Shown here in pieces: positions 25,869-33,520 of a stretch of 53,057 nt of DNA; position 1 is the first letter of the stretch, and every line of letters starts with the position of its first letter. The notes under the pieces are model-generated. The model searched no databases. It saw only the letters and a list, made by a program, of their open reading frames with translations, and was not told where the DNA came from. The translations under genes and the position numbers were made by a program. The stretch is from Crocinitomicaceae bacterium (GTDB lineage: Bacteria; Bacteroidota; Bacteroidia; Flavobacteriales_D; Sanyastnellaceae): NCBI GenBank assembly GCA_002722795.1, contig PBMY01000010.1, positions 1-53,057 of the forward strand, given 5' to 3'.

Positions 25869-27440
25869 ATGATAATCAGTATGAGGTATTTGGCAATATT
25901 GGTATGTATTATTCTAGGATTATCACTAGTCTTTAATAGTTGTACAAAAATCACCTATTCATCTAACTCGTCAGAGGTATTAGACTTTTCAAAAGACACA
26001 ATTCATTTTGACTCGGTATTTACTACTATTGGATCTGTGATGCAATATTTCACTGTCATTAACCCGCATTCAGATGCTTTATTAATAGACGAAATTTCAC
26101 TTGAAAAGGGAGTGAATAGTCAATTTAGAATCAATATTGATGGCCAAGCTATTATAGTGTCAGATTCAAATAAATTAACTACAATAGAGGATGTTACCAT
26201 TCTGCCTGGAGATAGCATGTTTGTTTTTGTAGAAGTAACAGTAGATCCGACAAATGATATTTCGCCATTTTTAGTTGAAGACAACATTAGATTTAAATCA
26301 CATGACAACTCAGTTGATCAAGTTGTGAAACTTTTGGCCTATGGAAGAAATGCATATTTTCATTATCAAGATGGGAATTGGTTCAACTACAATGAAAATT
26401 TGGATAACATCCTTAGCCCAAACGAGTACTGGACTAACGATTTGCCTCATGTAGTATATGGCCAATTACGTGTAATGCCTGGTAATTCACTCACGATTGA
26501 AGCAGGCTCAGAAGTCTATGTCCACGATGGGAGTGGGATTTGGGTGCAGGGTGGTACACTAAATATTGAGGGAACACTGAATAATAAAGTAGTAATTCAG
26601 GGGGATAGGATGGATGGTAACTACCCAAATGAAGCTGGTCAATGGGGTTTAGAATTTCCATTAGAATTTGAACATGAGGGTGAGTTTGTTTATTTCACCG
26701 CAAATAGGGGTGGAATTTGGTTCGATAGAGCCATGAATTGTAATGTCAATCATGCTATCATCAAAAATGGAACAGCTGGGTTTTGGGTAGACAGTGTTGC
26801 TGATGGAGCAGATTATGCGCTTAACATTACAAATACTGAGATCAGCAACATGACCACAATAGGGATGGTGTCTCAGGGTGGCCATATTAAAGGAGTTAAC
26901 AATCTATTTACTGATTGCGGGGAAGCATGTGGTGCTTTTTCTCTTGGTGGTGATATTGTAATGCACCTAAGTACGTTCGCTAACTATTGGGCTTCTGGAG
27001 GCGTAAGGCAGGGGCCATCAGTATATGTCAACGATTGGTATGAAAGTTCAGGTGGAGAGGTTTACAGGCCATTCTCTGTAACTACAGAATTTAAAAATTG
27101 TATTATCTGGGGAAATAATGCTTCTCTAGAAGATCATGATGAGTTAGTTGCTAATCTAAGGTATCCAAATGATTACACCTCACCACTATTTACTGCATGT
27201 GCTTTAGATGTACAGGACGAGGACTTCCCTCTGAATATTTTATCAGATGACTGTACAAAGGACACTGAGCCTCCATTTGTAAATACAACTTTGAGAGATT
27301 TCCACTTGAGCAACAATAGTTCACTTTGGGAAGGAATTAGCTCTGTGCCTCCATTTTCAATTTCAGAAGTAAGCACTGATTTAGATGGCATTCCTAGATC
27401 AATAGATTACCCCGATAGAGGTTGTTATGAAAGAAACTAA
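25869..27440 (+). CDS. Lipoprotein with right-handed beta-helix-like region
   Basis: The 523-residue product has a lipoprotein signal peptide with lipobox LVFNSC, so the mature protein should be lipid-anchored at Cys. A beta-sandwich-like region follows (SVFTTIGSVMQYFTVINPHS, an Ig/abnormal-spindle-like start seen in Bacteroidota lipoproteins), then a long stretch with beta-helix character (TIEAGSEVYVHDGSGIWVQG, GTLNIEGTLNNKVVIQGD). Binding of a polysaccharide is plausible but unproven. Either ATG at 25869 or 25881 could be used; the promoter-like box favours 25869. The end overlaps the methyltransferase gene by 14 bp. Confidence 0.8.
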   Translation: MIISMRYLAILVCIILGLSLVFNSCTKITYSSNSSEVLDFSKDTIHFDSVFTTIGSVMQYFTVINPHSDALLIDEISLEKGVNSQFRINIDGQAIIVSDSNKLTTIEDVTILPGDSMFVFVEVTVDPTNDISPFLVEDNIRFKSHDNSVDQVVKLLAYGRNAYFHYQDGNWFNYNENLDNILSPNEYWTNDLPHVVYGQLRVMPGNSLTIEAGSEVYVHDGSGIWVQGGTLNIEGTLNNKVVIQGDRMDGNYPNEAGQWGLEFPLEFEHEGEFVYFTANRGGIWFDRAMNCNVNHAIIKNGTAGFWVDSVADGADYALNITNTEISNMTTIGMVSQGGHIKGVNNLFTDCGEACGAFSLGGDIVMHLSTFANYWASGGVRQGPSVYVNDWYESSGGEVYRPFSVTTEFKNCIIWGNNASLEDHDELVANLRYPNDYTSPLFTACALDVQDEDFPLNILSDDCTKDTEPPFVNTTLRDFHLSNNSSLWEGISSVPPFSISEVSTDLDGIPRSIDYPDRGCYERN

Positions 27441-28185
27441 GGAGTGGTTTGCTAATTGGTTTGATACTGATGAGTATCACACTCTTTACGGTCATAGAGA
27501 TTCTAAGGAGGCTGAAGACTTTGTAAATAGAATAATTAAAAAGTTTTTACTTACACCATGTAAAATTTTAGACGCTGGATGTGGGGCTGGACGTCATGTC
27601 CATAGTTGGGCATCTCGAGGTTTCGATGCAACGGGATTTGATTTGAGTCCAAACAGCGTAAATCTTGCTAGAGCTAAATCTGTTGAATTAAATGTCCCAA
27701 ATGCTCAATTTGAAGTTCTAGACTTAAGGAATCTTCACATCACTAATAAATGGGAAAGTGAATTTAACATTGTAACTAATTTGTTTACGAGTTTTGGGTA
27801 TTTCCCAGTAGAATCAGACCATAAGGATGTTGTCAGAGGTTTTTCATTTGCTCTAAAAGCAGGAGGGATGCTAGTGCTTGACTATATTAATCAAAAGTAT
27901 TCTGAGAAGAGATTAGTACCAAGTGAAATCCAAATCAAAAATGACATCGCTTTTAATATTAAACGAGAAATTAAAGATGGCTTTTTTACCAAATCAATTA
28001 CTTATAACCTTCCAGGTGAAAAGGCCCAAACTCACACTGAACTAGTGAAAGCTTGGTCACCTGATGGCTTATCTAAACTATTATCTTCCGAAGGTTTGCA
28101 AGTAAAATCGTTTTTTGGTGATTACAATCTGAATGAATATCACGAAGATTCTCCTAGAATGATTTTGATAGCTGAAAAGAAATAG
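27427..28185 (+). CDS. Class I SAM-dependent methyltransferase
   Basis: The 252-residue product has the SAM-binding motif I (ILDAGCGAGRHVHSWASRG), an acidic residue at the end of strand 2 (GFDLSPNSV) and motif FNIVTNLFTSFGYF. It belongs to the small-molecule methyltransferase group (Methyltransf_25/11). The substrate is unknown. It starts within the last 14 bp of the lipoprotein gene, in another frame, so both are probably co-translated from one mRNA. Confidence 0.88.
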   Translation: MKETKEWFANWFDTDEYHTLYGHRDSKEAEDFVNRIIKKFLLTPCKILDAGCGAGRHVHSWASRGFDATGFDLSPNSVNLARAKSVELNVPNAQFEVLDLRNLHITNKWESEFNIVTNLFTSFGYFPVESDHKDVVRGFSFALKAGGMLVLDYINQKYSEKRLVPSEIQIKNDIAFNIKREIKDGFFTKSITYNLPGEKAQTHTELVKAWSPDGLSKLLSSEGLQVKSFFGDYNLNEYHEDSPRMILIAEKK

Positions 28186-28251
28186 ATGCTTTTAATTGGA
28201 CTAGCGGTTTTAGTCTTAGGCCTTTCTATTACTTATTCAATATTAGCCTAA
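28186..28251 (+). CDS. Possible 21-residue hydrophobic micropeptide
   Basis: An ATG immediately follows the methyltransferase stop (TAGATG) and opens a 21-codon frame whose product is one hydrophobic segment (MLLIGLAVLVLGLSITYSIL). It ends by overlapping the convergent HMG-CoA lyase stop. Position and composition would suit a tiny membrane protein, but length and lack of homologues known to me mean chance is quite possible. Confidence 0.3.
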   Translation: MLLIGLAVLVLGLSITYSILA

Positions 28252-29123
28252 TTGCCAGTAAAAATCTCAGTGGCATAAGATTGAGCTTGAGACCAAGCGT
28301 GCACATTGCTTGGACTCCAAGAACTAGTTTTTTTGAACAGCTCAACCATCCTTTCAGTTGGAGTATTTCCTACTAGACTATCTTGAGCCAAAGGGCATCC
28401 GCCAATTCCACGTATTGCTCCGTCAAACCTTCTACAACCTCCCTTGTATGCTGATTCGATTTTACCTAATCCATCAGTAAGTTTTAGATGTAAATGAGCG
28501 CCAAATTCCACACCTGATATTTCATTATTTACAGCAATGAAAGCGTTTTGAATATCATCATTATTAGCAGTTCCCACTGTGTCACTTAATGCAATCACGT
28601 TCACTCCTAAATCGTTTTTCAGTCTGTGTGAAAATTCAGTTAACATATCGGGATGCCAACTTTCTCCATATGGATTGCCAAATCCCATACTCAAATACAC
28701 AACAAGTCTTTTTTTGTTGTTAGTACAAATATTTTGAATCCCTTCAAGCCTTTTAAATCCTTCGGAAATGCTTGCTTTAGTATTTCTTTCCTGGAATGTC
28801 TCTGAAAGCGATAGTGGAAATCCTAAATCGTCGATTACTGAATATTTACTAGCTTCCTCAGCACCTCTTTGATTTGCAACAATAACTAAGGTTCTAGTAT
28901 TAGAGTGTGGAATCACACCCTCTTGTTCAAGAAGCTCAATTATATCAGGAGTGTCAGCCATAGATGGAATTGCTTTTGGCGAAACAAATGAGCCCATATC
29001 TAAAGTGTCGAATCCAACACTGTAAAGCGTTTTGTAATAACCAAACTTATCTTCTAGACTTAACTTATGAGGCCAACCCTGTAATGCATCTCTAGGGCAT
29101 TCGACTAGATGAACTTTATCCAT
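28248..29123 (-). CDS. Hydroxymethylglutaryl-CoA lyase family protein
   Basis: The 291-residue product starts with VHLVECPRDALQGWPH, the metal- and substrate-binding N-terminus of the HMGL/DRE-TIM family (Arg and Asp of PRDALQ). Further on are LDMGSFVSPKAIPSMADT, VYLSMGFGNPYGE, GAHLHLKL and the glycine-rich active loop with Cys (GIGGCPLAQDSLVGNTPTE). HMG-CoA lyase splits 3-hydroxy-3-methylglutaryl-CoA into acetyl-CoA and acetoacetate, a last step of leucine breakdown. It stands alone on the minus strand, with a promoter-like box close to its ATG. Confidence 0.87.
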   Translation of the reverse strand: MDKVHLVECPRDALQGWPHKLSLEDKFGYYKTLYSVGFDTLDMGSFVSPKAIPSMADTPDIIELLEQEGVIPHSNTRTLVIVANQRGAEEASKYSVIDDLGFPLSLSETFQERNTKASISEGFKRLEGIQNICTNNKKRLVVYLSMGFGNPYGESWHPDMLTEFSHRLKNDLGVNVIALSDTVGTANNDDIQNAFIAVNNEISGVEFGAHLHLKLTDGLGKIESAYKGGCRRFDGAIRGIGGCPLAQDSLVGNTPTERMVELFKKTSSWSPSNVHAWSQAQSYATEIFTGN

Positions 29124-29127
29124 GTAG

Positions 29128-29135
29128 CGAATTTA
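29128..29135 (-). promoter_or_regulatory. -10-like box TAAATTCG, 4 nt before the HMG-CoA lyase start
   Basis: One mismatch from TAnnTTTG, ending 4 nt before the ATG at 29123. Confidence 0.4.
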
Positions 29136-29451
29136 ACTCAGCCTTGACAATACTAGTAGCATAAAGAATTGATAAGTGATGATGTTGATACTACAATAAA
29201 AAATAATGAGGGAGGACATAATGAAAACACCAATTAATTGATACCATTATTCCATTTATGAATAAATGAAAGTCATAAATTTTAAATGATAAAGAAGCTT
29301 AAACTTTATTGATTCAATCAATTGAACAAGTAATGAGATGATCTTAGACGTAATAATTCATAAGGGCTCCTTAAATATTTCTAATCCTAGTCTCAATAGT
29401 TAATTTAGGGATATAAGTTTAGAATTTATTGATTAACCACTATAGTTTTTA
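29136..29451 (+). other. AT-rich intergenic region, nothing recognised
   Basis: About 315 bp between the promoter-like box of the HMG-CoA lyase gene and the end of the glycosyltransferase gene. Both strands are full of stops; I see no gene relic, hairpin terminator or repeat. Confidence 0.6.
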
Positions 29452-30483
29452 CTAGACGAATTTCGATTGATCTAATTGAGAATACTTTTTGATTCCGCGA
29501 AAGAAGTAGTCGATGATAATACTTCGAGTATATCTACCATTTTTATTGTGAGATGAAGATTGTTTGGCCTTATTCTCTATCCTTCTTTTATTTAAAAAGC
29601 TAAAAATTAAAGTATAGAAAACCAGATGAGCTTTAGCTACAGAAAAAAAGAAGGACATCTCACCTTTTAATAAAAACCTTAAAGCAGCTATTCCGTCTAG
29701 AATTAGCCTACGAAAAATAAATATTGGCCAGAATCCATCTTCGTTTTTTAATAGAAGAAGTAGATTATTTCTAAAATTCAAAAACACCTTTGTAGAACTC
29801 GATTTGGAGAGTGTTCCTCCACCTAAGTGGTGAACGTTGACTGATCCACAAACCCCTACCTTGCGGCCTCTGTTTTTCAGTCTCCAACACAGGTCGATTT
29901 CTTCCATATGAGCGAAGAAGTCTTCGTCTAGACCGCCTACTTCTTCCCAAGATGTAGCATCAATAAAAAGTGCAGCCCCTGAAGCCCAAAAGACCTCTCT
30001 ATCATCTTTATAATTAGAATCAGCATCCTCAAAGGAGTCAAATATTCTTCCTGCACAAAACATGTATCCATCCTTATCAACATAACCTCCTGCAGCGCCG
30101 GCATATTCAAATTGACTAGGATAAGAAAGGTTGAGAATTCTAGGTGAACAGGCAGAAAACTCCATTTCATCCATAGTGTTGTTTACCCTCTTAATCCAAT
30201 CCTCACTTACTTCAACATCTGAATTTAGAAGGACATATCTATCTGCTTTTATTCCACTTAAACCTCTATTATAACCTCCGGCAAATCCATAGTTGTGTTC
30301 TAAGTTTAATAATTCTACGTTTGGGTAATTTTGCCTAATCCATGAGCAACTTTCATCAGTTGACCCATTATCGATAACTAAAACTTTATTTCCTTCACCA
30401 ATAGAATGCTTTACTACTGATGGGAGAAAAGTCTTAAGATGATTAAGACCATTCCAATTGAGAATAGCAACGACTGTAATCAT
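29452..30483 (-). CDS. GT2-family glycosyltransferase
   Basis: The 343-residue product has a GT-A fold N-terminal half with AILNWNGLNHLKTFLPS, VIDNGSTDES (nucleotide-binding Asp), the metal-binding DxD-type motif LLNSDVEVS, and the acceptor/catalytic region HMEEIDLCWRLKNRG. This is the rhamnosyl-transferase-like subgroup (WcaE/RfbF-like). A hydrophobic stretch at ~265-300 may attach it to the inner membrane. It would add a sugar to a surface polysaccharide or glycan. It overlaps the upstream GWxTD gene by 4 bp (ATGA type), so the two form an operon. Confidence 0.9.
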   Translation of the reverse strand: MITVVAILNWNGLNHLKTFLPSVVKHSIGEGNKVLVIDNGSTDESCSWIRQNYPNVELLNLEHNYGFAGGYNRGLSGIKADRYVLLNSDVEVSEDWIKRVNNTMDEMEFSACSPRILNLSYPSQFEYAGAAGGYVDKDGYMFCAGRIFDSFEDADSNYKDDREVFWASGAALFIDATSWEEVGGLDEDFFAHMEEIDLCWRLKNRGRKVGVCGSVNVHHLGGGTLSKSSSTKVFLNFRNNLLLLLKNEDGFWPIFIFRRLILDGIAALRFLLKGEMSFFFSVAKAHLVFYTLIFSFLNKRRIENKAKQSSSHNKNGRYTRSIIIDYFFRGIKKYSQLDQSKFV

Positions 30484-31937
30484 CTTGGGTTATAGTATAA
30501 ATCTTCTGGTTCCTCTCTAGAATATGTGTCTCTAGGATTTAATCTATTGATTTGAGAGTCAATAACCTGAACTCTATTTTCCCTAGATTTAAGCATCTGT
30601 AACCAGTCATCATTCTTAATCTCTCCCGGCATATCTGATTGTAGTATCTCCATACATTCAAGTACTACATGAGGTGCAAAAAATAGAAATCTTCTGTTAG
30701 AAAATCCATTTGTATGATGATAATGCCAAATCTCATATGGGTAGTAATCTGTATCGTGATGCCTTTTAACTATAGTGTTAGGTCTACCATATTTAAGATA
30801 TACATACCCCATGTCGGTGTCAGCACCATGACCACCTCGACATCCGCCAAAAACACTATCAACAACCGCAATTTCTTCACAGTATTCCATCCAAGCTGCC
30901 TCAGGATCATTTGGTTTTTGTTTAATCCAAAACTGCTCTAAATACCCCCTTAATACCTCCATGTCCATATTTCCTTTTAAAGACTTGGCTATCGTGTTTT
31001 GCTGAGATGGAGAGGCTAGGGGAAGATGGTCCTCTAAATGCCTGTATAGAGTTGCTACATCATTGAATTTATCCCCAAAATGGATGTTTTCAATAGAAAT
31101 ATTAGTTTGTTGCTGCCACCTAGAAATGGGGGTGTTTGACTCACAAATCAAATCACCATTTCTAGTTTTGGCCTGAATAACAATTAAACCACCAATAAGA
31201 GGTGGAGTAGTTGAAGAAAGTGGCAATGTTTCGAATATCGGAGTTACCTTCTTTGCATTAAGCCTTTTATATCTAGTATGCTTAGGATCTAAAAATCCAT
31301 TTGCATCTGTTAGTCCAAACACTAATAGAAATAACGAATCTTCCCCGACAACTTCATTGATATTATAAAGTTCTGAGTATAATCTTAATTTGTCAGCTAC
31401 AGGAGAAATTTCTTTACCTGCTATTGGAATCATATCAAATCCGGATCTAAAGAATTTACTACCTCCATTTTCTTCAGCAGGAGCATAGGCTTCAACTAAT
31501 AAAGTGCTTGAAATTTCAGGAGCTCCATGGAGAGTAATTTCAATATTCTCTTCGAATTTGTGCTTATTTTTTGCATCAATTTCAATTGTCAATTTATAAC
31601 GCCCAGTAACTAAAGGCAATCTTTCAAGGTGTAATTGATTTGTAGAATATGCTTCAGTAGAATCAATTATTTGTGGACTTAATAATTCTGTTTTTTTGTA
31701 TTGAGCGATTTTACCTTTTGATTCAGCTATTACAGTTATTGTTGTAGTTGATTGCCAAAAGAAATCCTCTTGGTCATATTCATATCTACATTGATCGCCA
31801 GGAATGTCTATAACGATATCTATATATGATTCACCATTAGCTGTTCTAAATTTCAAAAATTCGATATCTACTTGAGACATAGATGTTAATGAAATAAGGA
31901 GTAAGCAAAGCCAAGAAATTATCGTCTTGAAATTCAT
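30480..31937 (-). CDS. GWxTD-domain secreted protein
   Basis: The 485-residue product has a signal peptide ending near TSMSQ. The C-terminal ~150 residues match the GWxTD family: EQFWIKQKPNDPEAAW, then GADTDMGYVYLKYGRPN at the place of 'GWkTDrG.iyi.yG.Pd', then YEIWHY and FLFF. The Trp of GWxTD is not kept (G-A-D-T-D). The N-terminal part holds beta-rich domains without clear family. Function of the family is not known. The gene is directly upstream of a glycosyltransferase with a 4-bp overlap. A promoter-like box lies 5 nt before the ATG. Confidence 0.85.
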   Translation of the reverse strand: MNFKTIISWLCLLLISLTSMSQVDIEFLKFRTANGESYIDIVIDIPGDQCRYEYDQEDFFWQSTTTITVIAESKGKIAQYKKTELLSPQIIDSTEAYSTNQLHLERLPLVTGRYKLTIEIDAKNKHKFEENIEITLHGAPEISSTLLVEAYAPAEENGGSKFFRSGFDMIPIAGKEISPVADKLRLYSELYNINEVVGEDSLFLLVFGLTDANGFLDPKHTRYKRLNAKKVTPIFETLPLSSTTPPLIGGLIVIQAKTRNGDLICESNTPISRWQQQTNISIENIHFGDKFNDVATLYRHLEDHLPLASPSQQNTIAKSLKGNMDMEVLRGYLEQFWIKQKPNDPEAAWMEYCEEIAVVDSVFGGCRGGHGADTDMGYVYLKYGRPNTIVKRHHDTDYYPYEIWHYHHTNGFSNRRFLFFAPHVVLECMEILQSDMPGEIKNDDWLQMLKSRENRVQVIDSQINRLNPRDTYSREEPEDLYYNPR

Positions 31938-31942
31938 TATTG

Positions 31943-31950
31943 TAAATTTA
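31943..31950 (-). promoter_or_regulatory. -10-like box TAAATTTA, 5 nt before the GWxTD gene start
   Basis: One mismatch from TAnnTTTG on the minus strand, ending 5 nt before the ATG at 31937. Confidence 0.4.
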
Positions 31951-32013
31951 ACTTGAAATCCATCAGATGCATCTAACGAGACATCTTGATTGTTTTTATT
32001 AGTTAGGTTTGAT

Positions 32014-32048
32014 TAAAAAAAAATCCATCGTTTGAGTTGATGGATTTT
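32014..32048 (-). terminator. Rho-independent terminator after tRNA-Ser
   Basis: On the minus strand a 10-bp stem (arms 32039-32048 and 32020-32029, AAAATCCATC/GATGGATTTT) with a 9-nt loop is followed by a run of T (plus-strand A run 32015-32023 shared with the stem). It begins 7 nt after the tRNA 3' end. Confidence 0.88.
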
Positions 32049-32055
32049 CTCTTTG

Positions 32056-32140
32056 CGGAGGCGGAGGGATTCGAACCCCCGGTACCTTGCGGTACGCCGG
32101 TTTTCAAGACCGGTACATTCGACCACTCTGTCACACCTCC
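32056..32140 (-). tRNA. tRNA-Ser (anticodon UGA)
   Basis: The minus strand folds as an 85-nt type II tRNA. The acceptor stem pairs GGAGGTG with CGCCTCC, discriminator G. The anticodon arm is CCGGT-CTTGAAA-ACCGG with TGA at 32104-32106. A long variable arm (GTACCGCAAGGTAC) and the T-loop GTTCGAATC fit serine. CCA is not encoded. A terminator follows. Confidence 0.97.
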
Positions 32141-32270
32141 TAAATTGCGCGACAAAAATACATTATCAGATTCAAATACTCTAAAAAATAACGTGCCACT
32201 TTTGAATGATAATAGATATTATGTTAAATAGTATAAACTTCTTACTTAACTGTATCATCTTATGGTTTTA

Positions 32271-33434
32271 TTAATTAGATGTTTTAAGGGAATCAAAAAC
32301 AGCCTTAAACTCTAAATACTTATCATCCTGCATTGTCTTTGCATAAAGATCCTTAAGAATACGAACTGTCTCGAAATCGGTTGGGTTCACTTTATAAGCT
32401 GATTCAAAGTATAAAATCGCCATTTTAATATTTTCATCAATCCTAATTTTAAGTTCGGATCTTTCTTTTCTCTGTGATGAGTTTAGCTTTAATGGAAAGC
32501 TATTAAATTTTTCTTGGTCCAAAGCAGCTTCATTATTGTAAATAATTCCTAATCCAAAATTTGCACCAAAAGAAATCGAATCTAGGGCAAGAGCAGTAGA
32601 AAACGCATTTTTGGCTTCTTCTGAATATCCAAGCATTTGATAAAGATTTCCACTTAGGACTATATATTCATAATTAGTTGGATTTTTAAGTGTTGCATCT
32701 ACTATGCAGGCTAGTGCACTTTCCTCATCATTATTTTTAATATGAATATTATATTCTTCTTCTATGTATGAGATTTCATCTGGGTGTTTATCTCTTGCTT
32801 CACGTAAGATGGCAATTGCATTTGACATATCACCATTACTTTCGTAGATCCGGGAGATATCTAGATAGCAATAAGGAAGGGCGTATTGAATTTCAGCACA
32901 TTTCTTAAATCTTTCTATTGCTTTATCATTCAGCCCCACATTTTTATAGCTAAGTGCTGAGTAATGAATAAATACTGAATCTATTATATCAAATGATTTC
33001 GCAATGTCTATAGCTAAATCAAAGAATTCACCAGCTATTTCGAATTCATTTTGGTTATAACTAGATATTCCTTTATTACCTGCCAATCTTTGAACTTCTG
33101 CTAGAAGAATGTTGCTTTCATCTTGATATCTTTTTTTAGTATCCAAATCTTTTGCTTTTATCAAGCTTTCCATTGCAAGGTGTAGAGCATTAGGAAATTC
33201 TGCATAAACAGAAGTGTCTGATGCGATTTTTAAATAAATCTCACCTCGGTATCTCCAAGTTTTTTCTTGTTGTTTAGCCTTATATGTTGATACAACTAGA
33301 ATAGCTTGCTCTATGTATGTCGCTGCGGCTCTTAAATTACCGTCTTCTTTAGCATTATATGCTGATACAACATCCTTCTGACCAAATGTTGTAGCTGTTA
33401 TTAGTAGTCCAATTGCTAGAAATAGATGTTTCAT
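32271..33434 (-). CDS. Secreted tetratricopeptide-repeat protein
   Basis: The 387-residue product has a signal peptide (MKHLFLAIGLLITATTFGQ). The rest is alpha-helical with TPR-type pairs: LRAAATYIEQAI, KAIERFKKCAEIQYALPYCY, GDMSNAIAILREARDKHPDE, YSEEAKNAFSTALALD and MAILYFESAYKVNPTDFE. TPR proteins hold protein complexes together; this one would act in the periplasm, partner unknown. It follows gyrA on the same strand with an 86-bp gap that contains its own promoter-like box. Confidence 0.85.
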   Translation of the reverse strand: MKHLFLAIGLLITATTFGQKDVVSAYNAKEDGNLRAAATYIEQAILVVSTYKAKQQEKTWRYRGEIYLKIASDTSVYAEFPNALHLAMESLIKAKDLDTKKRYQDESNILLAEVQRLAGNKGISSYNQNEFEIAGEFFDLAIDIAKSFDIIDSVFIHYSALSYKNVGLNDKAIERFKKCAEIQYALPYCYLDISRIYESNGDMSNAIAILREARDKHPDEISYIEEEYNIHIKNNDEESALACIVDATLKNPTNYEYIVLSGNLYQMLGYSEEAKNAFSTALALDSISFGANFGLGIIYNNEAALDQEKFNSFPLKLNSSQRKERSELKIRIDENIKMAILYFESAYKVNPTDFETVRILKDLYAKTMQDDKYLEFKAVFDSLKTSN

Positions 33435-33453
33435 TTTTTTAATGTATTTGATG

Positions 33454-33461
33454 CAAAATTA
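33454..33461 (-). promoter_or_regulatory. -10 box TAATTTTG for the TPR gene
   Basis: An exact TAnnTTTG match on the minus strand, 19 nt before the ATG at 33434. Confidence 0.5.
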
Positions 33462-33520
33462 GTCAGTTAATCACTTAATCGATGAACAATAAATTAATTC
33501 AGTTACAATTTTTATACCGT

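Noticed and set aside
29136-29451. Possible gene relic between the HMG-CoA lyase and glycosyltransferase genes
   Set aside because: All six frames are short and no family pattern could be followed across the stops, unlike the DinB relic.
32037-32231. Plus-strand frame of 64 codons encoding [18 protein letters not shown]
   Set aside because: It is the antisense of the tRNA-Ser gene and its terminator; this false protein is a well-known artefact of tRNA-Ser complements.
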